Assembly (NCBI GenBank): GCA_016584305.1
Contig: JACEEZ010022898.1
Span: 59,967 to 123,966 of the forward strand
Source of the DNA: Chionoecetes opilio
Lineage: Eukaryota > Arthropoda > Malacostraca > Decapoda > Majidae
Direction: 5' to 3'
DNA length: 64,000 nucleotides
Shown: piece by piece, positions 43,461 to 55,896 of the stretch
Numbering within the stretch: the first letter of the stretch is position 1
Layout: every line of letters begins with the position of its first letter
Notes under the pieces: generated by a model
What the model was told of the DNA's origin: nothing
Seen by the model: the letters and a program-made list of their open reading frames with translations, nothing else
The model's database searches: none
Translations under genes and position numbers: made by a program

Positions 43461-43869
43461 GTATGTGGTAAAGTGAGAGGCTAAGAGTGCAGTGTACAGA
43501 CCTAATAAGCGAACCACCGAGTGTGTGTGTGTCTGACCTAATGAGCGAACGCGCAGTTCTCGTCCACTATAACGGCGTCAGCCCCGTACCGCCGCGGCCA
43601 CGGGTACGGCGCGGGCCACAGTGGTCCATAGAAGCTACTCTCGGGGATTACAGGAAGTTTAAATTAATCAAAAACCTTTGGCCTAATCAAAAAACCTTTC
43701 TTAATTAGGTATATTGAATTGAAAGTAGTTAGTTTCGTACACTGATTTTGAGTATTTTCGTACATACCTGGTGTCGTTACGTAACTCTAGTAGTCAAGTT
43801 CAACTCTGAGCTGAGTGTACGAAACGACTATGGTTTCATTTAGACTACGAAACAACTTTTGGTAATAAT

Positions 43870-44190
43870 GGACGAGTTTCGCGGTCGTTTTAAGAGACAT
43901 CAACTATTTTTTCTTGGTCTACAATAGGTGCTTGTTGCAATGGAGATAGTTTTATTTTGCGCAACCCCCCCCCCAAAAAAAAAAAAATAATATTAATGAA
44001 ACCTAGCCTAACCTTATAGGTTTTAATGAAACCTAACCTAGCTAACCTTAAAGGTTTTAATGAAACCTAACCTAGCCTTATAGGCTGTAATGAAACCTAA
44101 CCTTACTTTAACCACAAGGTATACTTTTTTTTCCCTTTTTTTTTCTTCGCAAAATAAAGCTATCTCAATTAGAACAAGCACTGCTTATTA
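43870..44190. repeat. TTAGG-like segment bounded by TTTTGCGCAA and TTCGCAAAATAAA (block A)
   Basis: Modules of AATGAAACCTAACCTA with CCTTATAGGTTTT spacers, the reverse complement of the modules at 15140 and 39063. Confidence 0.75.
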
Positions 44191-44203
44191 GGAAGTGCGC
44201 GGA

Positions 44204-44290
44204 ACGGAAACAGACCTGAGTGCGGTTATGATACAAATGATCATATGATCATTTGTATCATAACCGCACTCAGGTCTGCTTCCGTTCCCC
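44204..44290. repeat. Near-perfect palindrome (block A)
   Basis: Arms of about 42 bp (AACGGAAACAGACCTGAGTG... and its complement) meet at ATGATCATATGATCAT with essentially no loop. Only one mismatch was seen in the arms. Confidence 0.9.
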
Positions 44291-44399
44291 ACTAATTGTT
44301 AACAAGTATAAAAAAATATACTTATATCTATATCTACCTATATAAAAAAAAGTATACCATATCCACCTATATATTTTTTTTAACTAGTAGGTGGATGAC

Positions 44400-44615
44400 T
44401 GGAGTGGGTAGATGGATTAAGAGTGGATGGGCTGGGTGGGGAGTGGGTGTGGGTGTGGGTGTGTGTGTGGTGTGGGTGTGGGTGTCTGGGTGTGTGTGGG
44501 TGTGTGTGGGTGTGGGTGTGTGGGTGGGTGTGTGGTGGGTGCGTGCGTGTGTGTGTGGGTGTGTGTGGTGGGTGTGTGTGTGTGTGGTGGGTGCGTGTGT
44601 GTGTGTGTGGTGTTA
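44400..44615. repeat. GT/GGGTGT-rich simple repeat (block A)
   Basis: Irregular GTGGGTGTGTGG tract. Frames on both strands are repeat translations. Confidence 0.9.
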
Positions 44616-44900
44616 CTCACAGGTGGAAAGATTTGCCACTTCCAGGTCCTGGTCTGTTTGTACAGGACATAGCAGCACAGCTTGGCATGACGAGGTGATA
44701 ACACAGCCAGACAGCAAGCACAACTTGGCATGACGAGGCGATAACACCAGATAGACAGCAACGCGAGCCGCAGAAACAAGGCTTTGTTTTGGTTACGACA
44801 AGATGGCGGACAGTTGGAACCAGTGCTGAGCCAGGCTTCCGCGATCCATGTTATATAGATCAGTGGCGCCACCACGGGCGAGGGCAATCGCAGCCCTTAA

Positions 44901-45803
44901 AGTAATCGTCCAGACCATTTCATCATTCCTGATTTAATGCAGTCACAATATAGCCATGATCGAGTATATCAACAATATGTTGTCATATTTTGCATCCAGT
45001 CACCCGTTTTTAAATGATCCGCATTCAAAATCTGTAAATTCCCCGTGCTCTCAAAACACAACTGTTTATCAGCAGACGACGCACCATGGGTCGGCGACGT
45101 CACAACAGGGAGCCTCCCAGCACCGCCTGATACATATGCGCGGAGACTCTGAGAAAAATGTAGTACTTGGGGAATTTTGGGTGTTTCTGATCTATTTTTT
45201 GTGCGATGTGGCATGTACTTGCATCCTGTGTGGGTGCAGCGTGGGGGCTGTGCCTTTACCGAGAGCTTAGCACCCATTTGCAAACTGTGGGGCGACGATA
45301 TATGTGTGCAGATGTGTGCAGCGGCGGGGAGCGGCGGGTAGGTGCAAGGCCACCGAGATTAGAGGGCTGCAGTACCCTGGCTACTACCACCCGCTCCCCG
45401 TCGCTCCAAAGGTCTGCACACATATCTCGTCGCCGTGTGGGTGTTAATGGGTGCTAAGCTCTCGGGAATGGCACGGCTTTCTTGCCGTGCCCATGCAGGA
45501 TGCAAGTATGTGCCGTGTCGCACAAAAAATATACAAGAAGCACCCAAAATCCCCAAGTACTAAATTTTTCTCAGAGTCTCTCGTGTGTCTGTGTCGGGCG
45601 GGGCTGGGAGGCTCACTCGTGTGACGTCGCCAGCAAGTTTCGCGCCACGGCTGGAATGGGCTGTTGTTTTTTCCCCCCGCTTTTTACAAAAGTCATGTTT
45701 TTAGGGAAATAAGGCGTGAAAATGAATTTTTTTTTGTGGATTAGGTATTTGAATGAACATTCAACATAATTATGCAAAGAAAAAATGGGTCTGGACGATT
45801 ACT
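44901..45803. mobile_element. TTAA fold-back element 1 (block A)
   Basis: Starts AGTAATCGTCCAGACC after TTAA (44897-44900) and ends GGTCTGGACGATTACT before TTAA (45804-45807). The body (about 45140-45582) is a large inverted repeat centred near 45370, with arms sharing TACTTGGGGAATTTTGGGTG and ATGCAAGTA modules. No transposase. Confidence 0.82.
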
Positions 45804-45807
45804 TTAA

Positions 45808-46022
45808 AGTATCGTCCAGACCCATTTTTCTTAGCATAAATATGTTGAATGTTCATTCAAAAACCTAATCCACAAAAAATTATTCATTTCCATGCCTTAT
45901 TTCCGTAAAAACACGACTTTTGTAAAAAAGCCAGGGAAAAAATGTTTCATCCCTCCAACAGGCCGCGAATATTATTGATGATGTCATTGAAGGTGTTCAC
46001 CGAGAGAGAGAGAGAGAGAGGG

Positions 46023-46066
<44 letters not shown>

Positions 46067-47027
46067 GAGAGAGAGAGAAGAGAGAGAGAGAGCGAAGGGG
46101 GATGCGGAGGCTTCAAGAATCTGCGAGGAATTCACCTTACATATCCCTAAACACACCACCCACACCCACAATACAACACCCACTCCTGTTCCCACCCACA
46201 TCCCCACTTCCAACACCCATTCCCTTCCCCCACCCACATCCCCCAACACCCCCCTCCGTTCCCAGTTTCCCACCCACATCTCCACTTCTAACACCCATCC
46301 CCTTCCCCCACCACCAACATCCACCCCTTCCCCCACCCCCAACATCCATCCCCTTCCCCACCACCAACATCCACCCTCTTCCCGCACACCACCAACATCC
46401 ATCCTCTTCCCCACCACCAACATCCCCCCCACTTCCCCCACCACTAACTCGCATCCCCTTCCCTCACCACCAACACCCACTCCCTTCCCTACCACTAACA
46501 ACCATCCCCTTCCTCCACTACTAACACACCATCCCCTTCCCCCACCACCAACACCCACCCCCGTTTCCCTACCTTCACCCCAACGCACCAACGTCCGTCC
46601 GACGCACCACAACATTTTTACACATTTCTCGCCTATTGGTCTGATACGTGTACAAACTTCTCTGGAAAGGCACAGCTTTCTTGCTGCACCCATTAAGGAT
46701 GCATGTGTATATCATATCGGAAAAAAAATCTATCAGAAACACCCAAAATTCTTCAAGTACTATGTTTATTGCCTAGGTTTACATGTATTTCTATAAGCGC
46801 GGGAGGGAGGAAGCGCCTGGAATGACGTCACCGAGCCATGGTGCCGTCGTCTGCCAGTTGCCAGCAGCGTTTTCGAAGCTCGGGGAATTTACAGATTTTG
46901 ATTGCGGATTTAAAAAAAAAACGGCTGACTGGATGCAAAAAGTGACAACATATTGTTGATACACTCGATAATGGCTATACTATAACTACATAAAATCAGG
47001 AATGATGAAATGGTCTGGACGATTACT
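45808..47027. mobile_element. TTAA fold-back element 2, tail-to-tail with element 1 (block A)
   Basis: Begins where element 1 ends, sharing the middle TTAA, and ends before TTAA 47028-47031. Its left terminus matches the right terminus of element 1 over about 130 bp in reverse, and its right terminus matches element 1's left, so the two are inverted copies. It also contains a GA tract (46002-46094) and a CCACCAACATCC-type array (46140-46570). Confidence 0.8.
46002..46570. repeat. (GA)n tract and C-rich CACC minisatellite (block A)
   Basis: GA microsatellite followed by irregular 18-30-bp units built from CCCACCACCAACATCCATCC. Open frames here are low-complexity and not genes. Confidence 0.9.
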
Positions 47028-47469
47028 TTAAGTGAACCTCCAGAGTCCAGAGCTTACCATCAGAGCCCAGTGATATTGCCTACAGCAGGGCTTCTCAACC
47101 TTTTTAATCTTATGTACCCCTTGAGGTCTTTCAGTATTGGTCACGTACCCCTTACTCAGAATGCAACATCAAGAAGGGTAAAAAGAAATACATGGTTTAT
47201 GAACTTGGTTTATAAAGTTTAAATTGTGTTATACATGTAGAGCAGGCATACTTTTTCAATCAATGTGACTATGTCACTATGAGCAATACATTTACTAAAA
47301 TATAAACACAGCAGACAGCTTTCAATCATTGTGACAGTGAACTTGCAGAACTTGCATATATAGTTGCAGCTTGTAACTAGTAACGGTGATAGGTAAGTCA
47401 CCGTGTGTGTGAATAACATAAAAAATAATAAAATAGAACTAAAGCAGACACATTTTTCCATTAACTGTG

Positions 47470-47870
47470 AATATGAGCTAGTGGTGCTATTTACAGCTTA
47501 TAACTAGTTACTCATGGGGAAATGACTGTGTGCGTGACTAACGTCACTAGCATGAAAAAAAGAAAAAGAACTAAAGTAGGCATTGTGTTCCACTGACTGT
47601 GAACTAGTGCTGATTGTTAAGCCTCACAAATATGTATTAGTAACTAGTTACTTACTCACATACAGGGAAGTCACTGTGTGTGATAAGCATAAAAAAAAAC
47701 TCAAATAGAACTAAAGTAAACGTATTTTTCAAATCGGTATGACTGTGAGCTAGTGCTACCAATAACTAGTTACTTGTAGCTAGTGTTACTTGTAACTAGT
47801 TACTTGTAGCTAGTGTTACTAGTTACTCACTCATAGAGAAGTCACTGTGTATGACTTGCATGAAAATATA
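47470..47870. repeat. Subterminal TAACTAGTTACT repeats of the hAT element (block A)
   Basis: Many copies of (T/G)TAACTAGTTACT(T/C) and GTCACTGTGTGTGA-type motifs lie between the transposon end and the transposase stop. They are probable transposase binding repeats. Confidence 0.65.
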
Positions 47871-47877
47871 TAATCAT

Positions 47878-49256
47878 TCAGTGAGATGGTTGGGCCTGTT
47901 TCTTTGTTACCAACAAGTCAATCCTCGGCACAGTCTTTGAAAGAGCCACTCTTATGTCGTCTTTGACTGCCAGACGTGAACGTAACTTGTTTTTAATCAA
48001 GCACAGTGCTGAGAATCCCTGCTCACAGCGGTATGTAAAAGGAAACATCAGGAGGTTCCGTAGACATTTCTTTGCTAAAGTAGGGTAAGAACTCGCCATT
48101 GTTGACCAGAATCTTGTCAATGACAAACTATCGAAAGAATCTTTTGCAGTTGAGTCATTGACAATGTCAACGAATTCGTCTTGTAATTCATCTGGAAGTG
48201 ATCTAGAGTCCATCTTCAATGGATTTCGAATGAGGTTGGCAATCTAAGTCTGTGTGATATCAGGAAAATAGTTATCCAACTCTTGACTGAGAGAAACCAA
48301 GTGCTTCTGAATGAGAACACTGACCTCATCCACATCATCTTTACACAGAGCTGACAAGCTGTCACTCATATTCTCAAAAACGTCATACCAACCCGCTTGG
48401 ACTTTTTCTTGCCAAAGTTTGAGTTTCATTTGAAAAGCTCGCAGCTTGTCGACAAAATCAATCACAGTTGCTGAGTAACCTTGAAGTGATCTGTTGACTG
48501 CGTTGATGCGAGAAAATATATCATTGAGATAAGCCAGCTTCGTGACCATCTGTTATCTGACAGCTTGTTGACAAACTTCTTTGTTTTTTCTTTCTCCTTC
48601 CTGTCAAAGAATTCTTTCAGCTCCTCCTTTGATGTCGCAACTCGAGCCACTACGTTACCCCTCGATAGCCATCTTACTTCTGTATGAAAAAGGAGTGACT
48701 CTTCCTCAGCATTAAGTTCCTGACTCAAAAGACGCCCTCCTTGTGTTCAACGGACTGTTTTCAATAAAGTTGACCATGGCTGCTACATCGTCAAGTATGG
48801 TTTTGAGGTCTGGAGGTAAGGTCTTCAAGCTAATGCGTAGCGGTGAATCATACAATGCATCTTGCTTGCGTTGGGGTTGGCTGATTTCACCCTTGCTTGG
48901 AATTCAGACCGACAGCCTATCATTGCAGGGGCACCATCTGTTGTACATCTCACCATATTTGCCCAAGAAAGCCCTTCTTTTTCAAAAAAGCTGGACACAG
49001 CTTCAAAGATGTCTGCTCCCGTCGTTGTAGATTCCAGAGGGTGACAAAATAAAAACTCTTCTTTAAAGTCTGAGTCTTTTATATACCTCGTGTAGGCAAG
49101 CAGCTGGGCACAAGATGATTGTCAGTTGATTCATCAAGTTGAATTGCAAATATGCCTAGAGGAGCTTCCTTGATTTCCGCAATAACTTGATGCTTGATAT
49201 CTTCTGATAAGTCGCATATTCTTCCCGAATGCAAACAGTTCATTTGAAACTGAATT
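47878..49256 (-). pseudogene. hAT transposase, C-terminal two thirds (block A)
   Basis: Same gene as 57669-59037. The C-terminal dimerisation region is open from 48240 down (TRFWSTMASSYPTLAKKCL, FSALCLIKNKLRSRL). A TAG interrupts between DITQT and IANLIRNPL, and a shift lies near NKLSD. This copy has extra differences near 48730 and 48820. The last bases before the N degrade. Confidence 0.85.
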
Positions 49257-49257
49257 N
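49257..49257. other. Single ambiguous base (N) at the block junction
   Basis: This is the only N in the window and it falls exactly between the two ~9.8-kb blocks. Sequence for about 30-45 bases on each side aligns to the other block only with many small indels. Confidence 0.98.
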
Positions 49258-49359
49258 ACACCTATTGGCAAGAAAAAAATCGGCCAAACGACAGAACTCT
49301 CGTCCAGTATGCATTTAATATGGCGGCCTGATTCAACTGGCGGCCCGAATCAACTGTAT

Positions 49360-49667
49360 CCCCTTAGTGTAGGGAAGCACACTCGGTTCACAATTTGTAA
49401 GTCCTAGGTTCGATCCCCGGGTGGAGCGGAAACAGTTGGGCTGTTTCCTTAAAACCCGAGCCCCTGTCCACCCAGCAGTGAATGGGTACCGGGTGTTAGC
49501 CGGGGGGTTTGTAACCCGCCTCCCGGGGTGCTGGCTTCGGCCAACACTATAAGCACTAGCAGACAGCTCTCTGCTCGGGGTAGTCTGCGAGAGAGCTGTC
49601 TGGTTACAGCAGAGATCTATCTCAGCTGCGTCAATAACTGACGAAATTCTTCAATCATCATCATCAA
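49360..49667 (+). mobile_element. tRNA-derived SINE (block B)
   Basis: Counterpart of 39597-39905, with the same B box and (ATC)n tail; one G is missing in the head (TAGTGTAGGGAAGC). Confidence 0.75.
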
Positions 49668-50213
49668 ACCCTTCCTTATCGCTTTAAACATGATACATCG
49701 ATTTGTTGTGTCAACCCAGATGCCAGCTGAGTAATCAGCTGATTAATGTTTGTAAACATTATTTATCACGTGACAGCCTTGTGATTGGCTGATAGATCTG
49801 AATAGATAATATAAACACTGCTGTGATTCGCTATTAGCGAGGATGACGTCAATGTATTCGCCAGCCAATCAGCTGTCTCTGTGGAGATACTCCGAGATAC
49901 TCCTCCTTGCGCCCGGCTCAAGTCCATCTCGGCGGATTATTCAAACAGACTCGGCGCAAGAGGGGGGCGAGGGTTGCGCCGGAGTAGCATTTACACCATA
50001 CTTACACCGCTTGACTTACACTTTTTTGCTGGATCTGGCCCCAGCACAGATGACATCATGACAGTTTCCCTCTCCCAGTATTTTAGAGGAGCATATATGT
50101 AAATATATCTAAGATGTTTTACAACTGACATAATTACTAAGAAGTGTATCAGTAACAATACTTACCTCAAAATCATTATCACAGTTGCGTGTACTGCTCT
50201 TCAACATCTGAGC

Positions 50214-51597
50214 CCTGGTGTTGTAGCCAAGACCAGACCCTCTGAGACCAAGACCAAGACCAGACTTTCCGAGACCAAGACCAGCCCTCCGAGACCAAGA
50301 CCAAGACCAAGACCCTCCGAAACAGACCAAGACCAAGAACAGGCATATAAACATATTTTTTATAAATATGACTATTATCTGAATGTTTTTGGTCTGTAGC
50401 CTACTGCGTAAATACTACCTAAATGGTATTGTGCTAAGTTGTTCGGATGGGATCGCCGCAAGTGCTTGATTAAAGCCGAAGTCGTGCCAGCCTTGTTCGT
50501 GACGTGATGCTTTGCTTGCAGAAAGTACAAACTGCTGTGTGCTTCTAGTTCCCGTGTTTCTTATAAAAAAAACTCCTTGTGGTCCTTGAACGCAAATTTG
50601 ATAACTGCTGAAGATGCCGACATGATTACTCATTCCGGTTTGCGAACGGAAACTAAGCGAGACTAGTCCAGTACCTACACCTCACTGTCCGACGTCACTG
50701 ACAGACAGAGTTGCCAGGTCCTGCCAATTATTGTATTTCTTGCCAGAAATTACTCAACAAATTTTGGAATTTGCAAGAAATAGTCGTCAATTGAATTTCA
50801 TTTTCTTATGATGAAAAATTGAAAATGCCAAAAAAGTAAAGTGTGAATGCCAAAAGTATATTTTGTGGTTTGTGCACCTGGCAACCCTGCTGCCAGATGT
50901 GCTCGATGTAACGACTAACGAGCTCTGGTAGAAGGGGGGTAAGGGTAACGTATAAGGGAGGAAATATATTTACAAAATTTAATATATGTGAACAACTGAA
51001 CATCTAGGTCAAATATTTCTTCTTTCATTGCTTCGTTGGCATGAAGAAACAAACATAGGAAAATAGCAATTTGTGTGGTTACGTTTTCCAAGCGAGCTAG
51101 CTAAACCTGTGGTGTACGTGTACGAAGGGTGCGGGGATTGCACAGGCCTACACATATATGAAGTACACGGAGGTGAACAGAGCTGCAAACATGCGTGCGT
51201 GCAAACGGAGATTATCACTGCGAGAATGGCCACGTCATGCATGTTCTCTCGACTCGCACGCACTCTATCAGCGCTCGCAAGGCTCAGCTCATGCAGCATC
51301 ACCGTAGAGCTAGTCAGGCAGTATCTATAGACAGTACAACGCTGTATGGCGCGCCGTGAATCGAAACAGTCATGATTTTTCTCCGTGTATGATAATACAT
51401 TCCAACCTTCCCCACGCCGCGATGCACTTTTTAACCCTGGTCTCGACCTGGTCTATCGAGCCAAACTCCGAGACCAGAAGCTTCGAGACCAAGATCAAGA
51501 CCAAGACCACATCAAACGAGACCAAGACCAAGACCAAATCAAACTGGTCTCGAGACCGGTCTCGAGACCAAGACCAGTCTCGAGACCTACAACACTG
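50214..51597. mobile_element. hAT relic with GGTCTTGGTCTC repeats (block B copy)
   Basis: Counterpart of 40448-41829 with the same ATCTGAGC duplication (50206-50213 and 51598-51605). The BED finger relic is on the minus strand near 50450-50600. Confidence 0.88.
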
Positions 51598-52079
51598 ATC
51601 TGAGCAGCTCGCGGAATGCACGCGTTGAATACTCCTTCAGATTAGGGATGATAGCTTTCCTGCCTCAACTGGGAGTTCAAGTTAAACATCTTCAAGACAA
51701 TCATCATATAATCATCATGCCTCATATACCAAAGGCATTTCATTACAAATGCCAGGATGATTTTTCAGCAAGGTCTCCCCTTTACAATAACTGTTTTCTT
51801 AATTTTTCAAGAGAACGTACAATTCAATGGCAGGCTACGGTATCATTCTAGCCTTACTATGTGGCTGAAATTCTCAAGAATATGTTGTTGAATTTGATGT
51901 ACAGCTCACAGGCAACACTGCCACTGTGGATAGATGTATTCCACCAATAACCAGAGAAATAGGAGGGGGTGGGGGGGAAGGGCGAGGAATGCAAGAAAGG
52001 CACAAAAGGGAGAGGATGAATATAATCATTCATCATCTAGTTCAGAATTCTTTCAACATTGCGATATAAAAATTAAGAT

Positions 52080-52579
52080 GGTTAGCGCTGCGCCAGCAAG
52101 TGGCGAGCTCGGTATTCCGGGTTCGATTCCCGCCAGCATATTCCCGTTCTCTATGCGAGTATGTGGTTTCCGAGTGATGACGCTTGGCTGTAGCACCGAA
52201 ACTAACCATAGGATTTTCTCGAAAATACCCTCATTGTGATTCCCACATAAAATTACCGCGTTCTACACAGGAGAACCTAGACTTCCCTATCCGTAACTTA
52301 ACCCGACGTGTTCAAGAGTAAACGCCACATACTCTTCCAGAAAACGGGAATATGCTTCCCGCCAGGTGTCAAAATCTTTCTGCAATCGTCGAGTGGCCAA
52401 AGAACACCCACATCCAAACCTGCAGTACATAAAAGTTTAATAGTTAAACTATTTACTGGTTTTGACCCACATGCTGCCCATTAACCATTCCTTCGACGGC
52501 GAGTGCATCGAATGACACATGGGGGGCCGCATGAGCTTCTAATCACAGGCGCCAATATTAATGGCATGCTTGCGCCACC
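52080..52579 (+). mobile_element. 5' part of the interrupted SINE (block B)
   Basis: Counterpart of 42310-42813. Here the remaining SINE parts can be followed to its 3' end: 54635-54670, 56820-56877 and 62312-62350, each separated by an insertion with its own target duplication. Confidence 0.8.
52136..52355. mobile_element. MULE-type MITE (block B)
   Basis: Counterpart of 42370-42599, with TTCCCGCCA on both sides. Confidence 0.8.
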
Positions 52580-52892
52580 CACTGATCTATATAACATGGA
52601 TCGCGGATCTGGGCTAGCTGTGGCCGAGATACTGAAGTCACCACCGCCATCTTGAAATACCAAAACAAATACATGGGCCGGCCAGGCAGTGGCTGGGTGT
52701 TGGCTGCTGGCATGTGATAGCCTATATTACCACCTACTACTACTATTAACACCTACTACTACTACTACTATTACCACCTACTACTACTATTACCACCTAC
52801 AACTACTATTAACACCTACTACTACTACTACTAAACTTCCAACCTAGTGCATCGTCGAACCTTCCAAGTCATTTATTTACGGTGATACACAG

Positions 52893-53225
52893 ACAACAGG
52901 TGTGTTGGGGAGGCCGTACAGGTGTGTAGTCACAGGTGTCTTGCGAGGCCGTACAGGTGTGTAGTGACAGGTGTGTTGCGAGGCCGTACAGGTGTGTAGT
53001 GACAGGTGCCTTGCGAGGCCGTACAGGTGTAGCCTATAGTGACAGGTGTGTTGCGAGGCCGTACAGGTGTGTAGTGACAGGTGTGTTGCGAGGCCGTACA
53101 GGTGTGTAGTGACAGGTGTCTTGCGAGGCCGTACAGGTGTGTATGACAGGTTGTGTTGCGAGGCCGTACAGGTGTGTAGTGACAGGTGTGTTGCGAGGCC
53201 GTACAAGTGTGTAGTGACAGGTGTG
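52893..53225. repeat. 35-bp minisatellite (block B)
   Basis: About nine units with the same AGCCTATAG landmark (53031) as block A. Near the right end the units differ by small gains and losses. Confidence 0.92.
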
Positions 53226-53971
53226 GTGTATGTGGTAAAGTGAGAGGCTAAGAGTGCAGTGTACAGACCTAATAAGCGAACCAACCGAGTGTGTGTGTGT
53301 CTGACCTAATGAGCGAACGCGCAGTTCTCGTCCACTATAACGGCGTCAGCCCCGTACCCGCCGCGGCCACGGGTACGGCGCGGGCCACAGTGGTCCATAG
53401 AAGCTACTCTCGGGATTACAGGAAGTTTAAATTAATCAAAAACCTTTGGCCTAATCAAAAAACCTTTCTTAATTAGGTATATTGAATTGAAAGTAGTTAG
53501 TTTCGTACACTGATTTTGAGTATTTTCGTACATACCTGGTGTCGTTACGTAACTCTAGTAGTCAAGTTCAACTCTGAGCTGAGTGTACGAAACGACTATG
53601 GTTTCATTTAGACTACGAAACAACTTTTGGTAATAATGGACGAGTTTCGCGGTCGTTTTAAGAGACATCAACTATTTTTTCTTGGTCTACAATAGGTGCT
53701 TGTTGCAATGGAGATAGTTTTATTTTGCGCAACCCCCCCCCCCCAAAAAAAAAAAAATAATATTAATGAAACCTAACCTAACCTTATAGGTTTTAATGAA
53801 ACCTAACCTAGCTAACCTTAAAGGTTTTAATGAAACCTAACCTAGCCTTATAGGTTGTAATGAAACCTAACCTTACTTTAACCACAAGGTATACTTTTTT
53901 TTCCCTTTTTTTTTCTTCGCAAAATAAAGCTATCTCAATTAGAACAAGCACTGCTTATTAGGAAGTGCGCG

Positions 53972-54060
53972 GAACGGAAACAGACCTGAGTGCGGTTATG
54001 ATACAAATGATCATATGATCATTTGTATCATAACCGCACTCAGGTCTGCTTCCGTTCCCC
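53972..54060. repeat. Near-perfect palindrome (block B)
   Basis: Counterpart of 44204-44290, same arms and centre. Confidence 0.9.
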
Positions 54061-54670
54061 ACTAATTGTTAACAAGTATAAAAAAATATACTTATATCTA
54101 TATCTACCTATATAAAAAAAAGTATACCATATCCACCTATATATTTTTTTTAACTAGTAGGTGGATGACTGGAGTGGGTAGATGGATTAAGAGTGGATGG
54201 GCTGGGTGGGGAGTGGGTGTGGGTGTGGGTGTGTGTGTGGTGTGGGTGTGGGTGTCTGGGTGTGTGTGGGTGTGTGTGGGTGTGGGTGTGTGGGTGGGTG
54301 TGTGGTGGGTGCGTGCGTGTGTGTGTGGGTGTGTGGGTGGGTGTGTGTGTGTGTGGTGGGTGCGTGTGTGTGTGTGTGGTGTTACTCACAGGTGGAAAGA
54401 TTTGCCACTTCCAGGTCCTGGTCTGTTTGTACAGGACATAGCAGCACAGCTTGGCATGACGAGGTGATAACACAGCCAGACAGCAAGCACAACTTGGCAT
54501 GACGAGGCGATAACACCAGATAGACAGCAACGCGAGCCGCAGAAACAAGGCTTTGTTTTGGTTACGACAAGATGGCGGACAGTTGGAACCAGTGCTGAGC
54601 CAGGCTTCCGCGATCCATGTTATATAGATCAGTGGCGCCACCACGGGCGAAGGGCAATCGCAGCCCTTAA

Positions 54671-55574
54671 AGTAATCGTCCAGACCATTTCATCATTCCT
54701 GATTTAATGCAGTCACAATATAGCCATGATCGAGTATATCAACAATATGTTGTCATATTTTGCATCCAGTCACCCGTTTTTAAATGATCCGCATTCAAAA
54801 TCTGTAAATTCCCCGTGCTCTCAAAACACAACTGTTTATCAGCAGACGACGCACCATGGGTCGGCGACGTCACAACAGGGAGCCTCCCAGCACCGCCTGA
54901 TACATATGCGCGGAGACTCTGAGAAAAATGTAGTACTTGGGGAATTTTGGGTGTTTCTGATCTATTTTTTGTGCGATGTGGCATGTACTTGCATCCTGTG
55001 TGGGTGCAGCGTGGGGGCTGTGCCTTTACCGAGAGCTTAGCACCCATTTGCAAACTGTGGGGCGACGATATATGTGTGCAGATGTGTGCAGCGGCGGGGA
55101 GCGGCGGGTAGGTGCAAGGCCACCGAGATTAGAGGGCTGCAGTACCCTGGCTACTACCAGCCGCTCCCCGTCGCTCCAAAGGTCTGCACACATATCTCGT
55201 CGCCGTGTGGGTTGTTAATGGGTGCTAAGCTCTCGGGAATGGCACGGCTTTCTTGCCGTGCCCATGCAGGATGCAAGTATGTGCCGTGTCGCACAAAAAA
55301 TATACCAGAAGCACCCAAAATTCCCCAAGTACTAAATTTTTCTCAGAGTCTCTGTGTGTCTGTGTCGGGCGAGGCTGGGAGGCTCACTCGTGTGACGTCG
55401 CCAGCAAGTTTCGCGCCACGGCTGGAATGTGGCTGTTGTTTTTCCCGCGCTTTTTACAAAAGTCATGTTTTTAGGGAAATAAGGCGTGAAAATGAATTTT
55501 TTTTTGTGGATTAGGTATTTTGAATGAACATTCAACATAATTATGCAAAGAAAAAATGGGTCTGGACGATTACT
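54671..55574. mobile_element. TTAA fold-back element 1 (block B)
   Basis: Counterpart of 44901-45803, with TTAA at 54667-54670 and 55575-55578. Confidence 0.82.
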
Positions 55575-55578
55575 TTAA

Positions 55579-55776
55579 AGTAATCGTCCAGACCCATTTT
55601 TTCTTAGCATAAATATGTTGAATGTTCATTCAAAACACCTAATCCACAAAAAATTATTCATTTCCATGCCTTATTTCCGTAAAAACACGACTTTTGTAAA
55701 AAAGCCAGGGAAAAAATGTTTCATCCCTCCAACAGGCCCGCGAATATTATTGATGATGTCATTGAAGGTGTTCACC

Positions 55777-55809
<33 letters not shown>

Positions 55810-55810
55810 A

Positions 55811-55896
<86 letters not shown>

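Larger units (their letters stand above)
42814..44865. mobile_element. 2-kb non-autonomous element with CACTGATCTATATAACATGG ends (block A)
   Basis: The right end is the reverse complement of the left for at least 27 bp. The flanking 8-bp duplication GCGCCACC (42806-42813 and 44866-44873) rebuilds the SINE. Inside are a TAC-triplet tract, the 35-bp minisatellite, a TTAGG-like segment, a palindrome and a GT-rich tract, but no coding sequence. An 8-bp duplication suits hAT or P; the CACTG end is not the usual CAG of hAT. Confidence 0.82.
39479..49256. repeat. Block A of a ~9.8-kb near-identical direct duplication
   Basis: Matches 49258-59040 along its whole length with the same nested elements in the same order. 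Differences are mostly one-base indels in homopolymers (for example GAGGGGGCGAGG against GAGGGGGGCGAGGG) and unit changes in the 35-bp minisatellite. It ends at the single N; its last ~33 bases look like a noisy version of 59016-59044. Confidence 0.93.
47086..49256 (-). mobile_element. Buster-like hAT transposon, cut at the N (block A)
   Basis: Left terminus CAGGGCTTCTCAACC follows the 8-bp GCCTACAG (47078-47085). The element reads rightward into the 3' part of its minus-strand transposase and is cut off at the N. The full element is in block B (56878-62311). Confidence 0.85.
52580..54634. mobile_element. 2-kb CACTG-ended element (block B)
   Basis: Counterpart of 42814-44865. Same GCGCCACC duplication and the same internal repeats. 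Confidence 0.82.

Noticed and set aside
45206..45712. Cys-rich frames in both orientations near 45.2-45.7 kb
   Set aside because: They lie in the arms of the fold-back TTAA element, so each appears twice in opposite orientation. No family resemblance.
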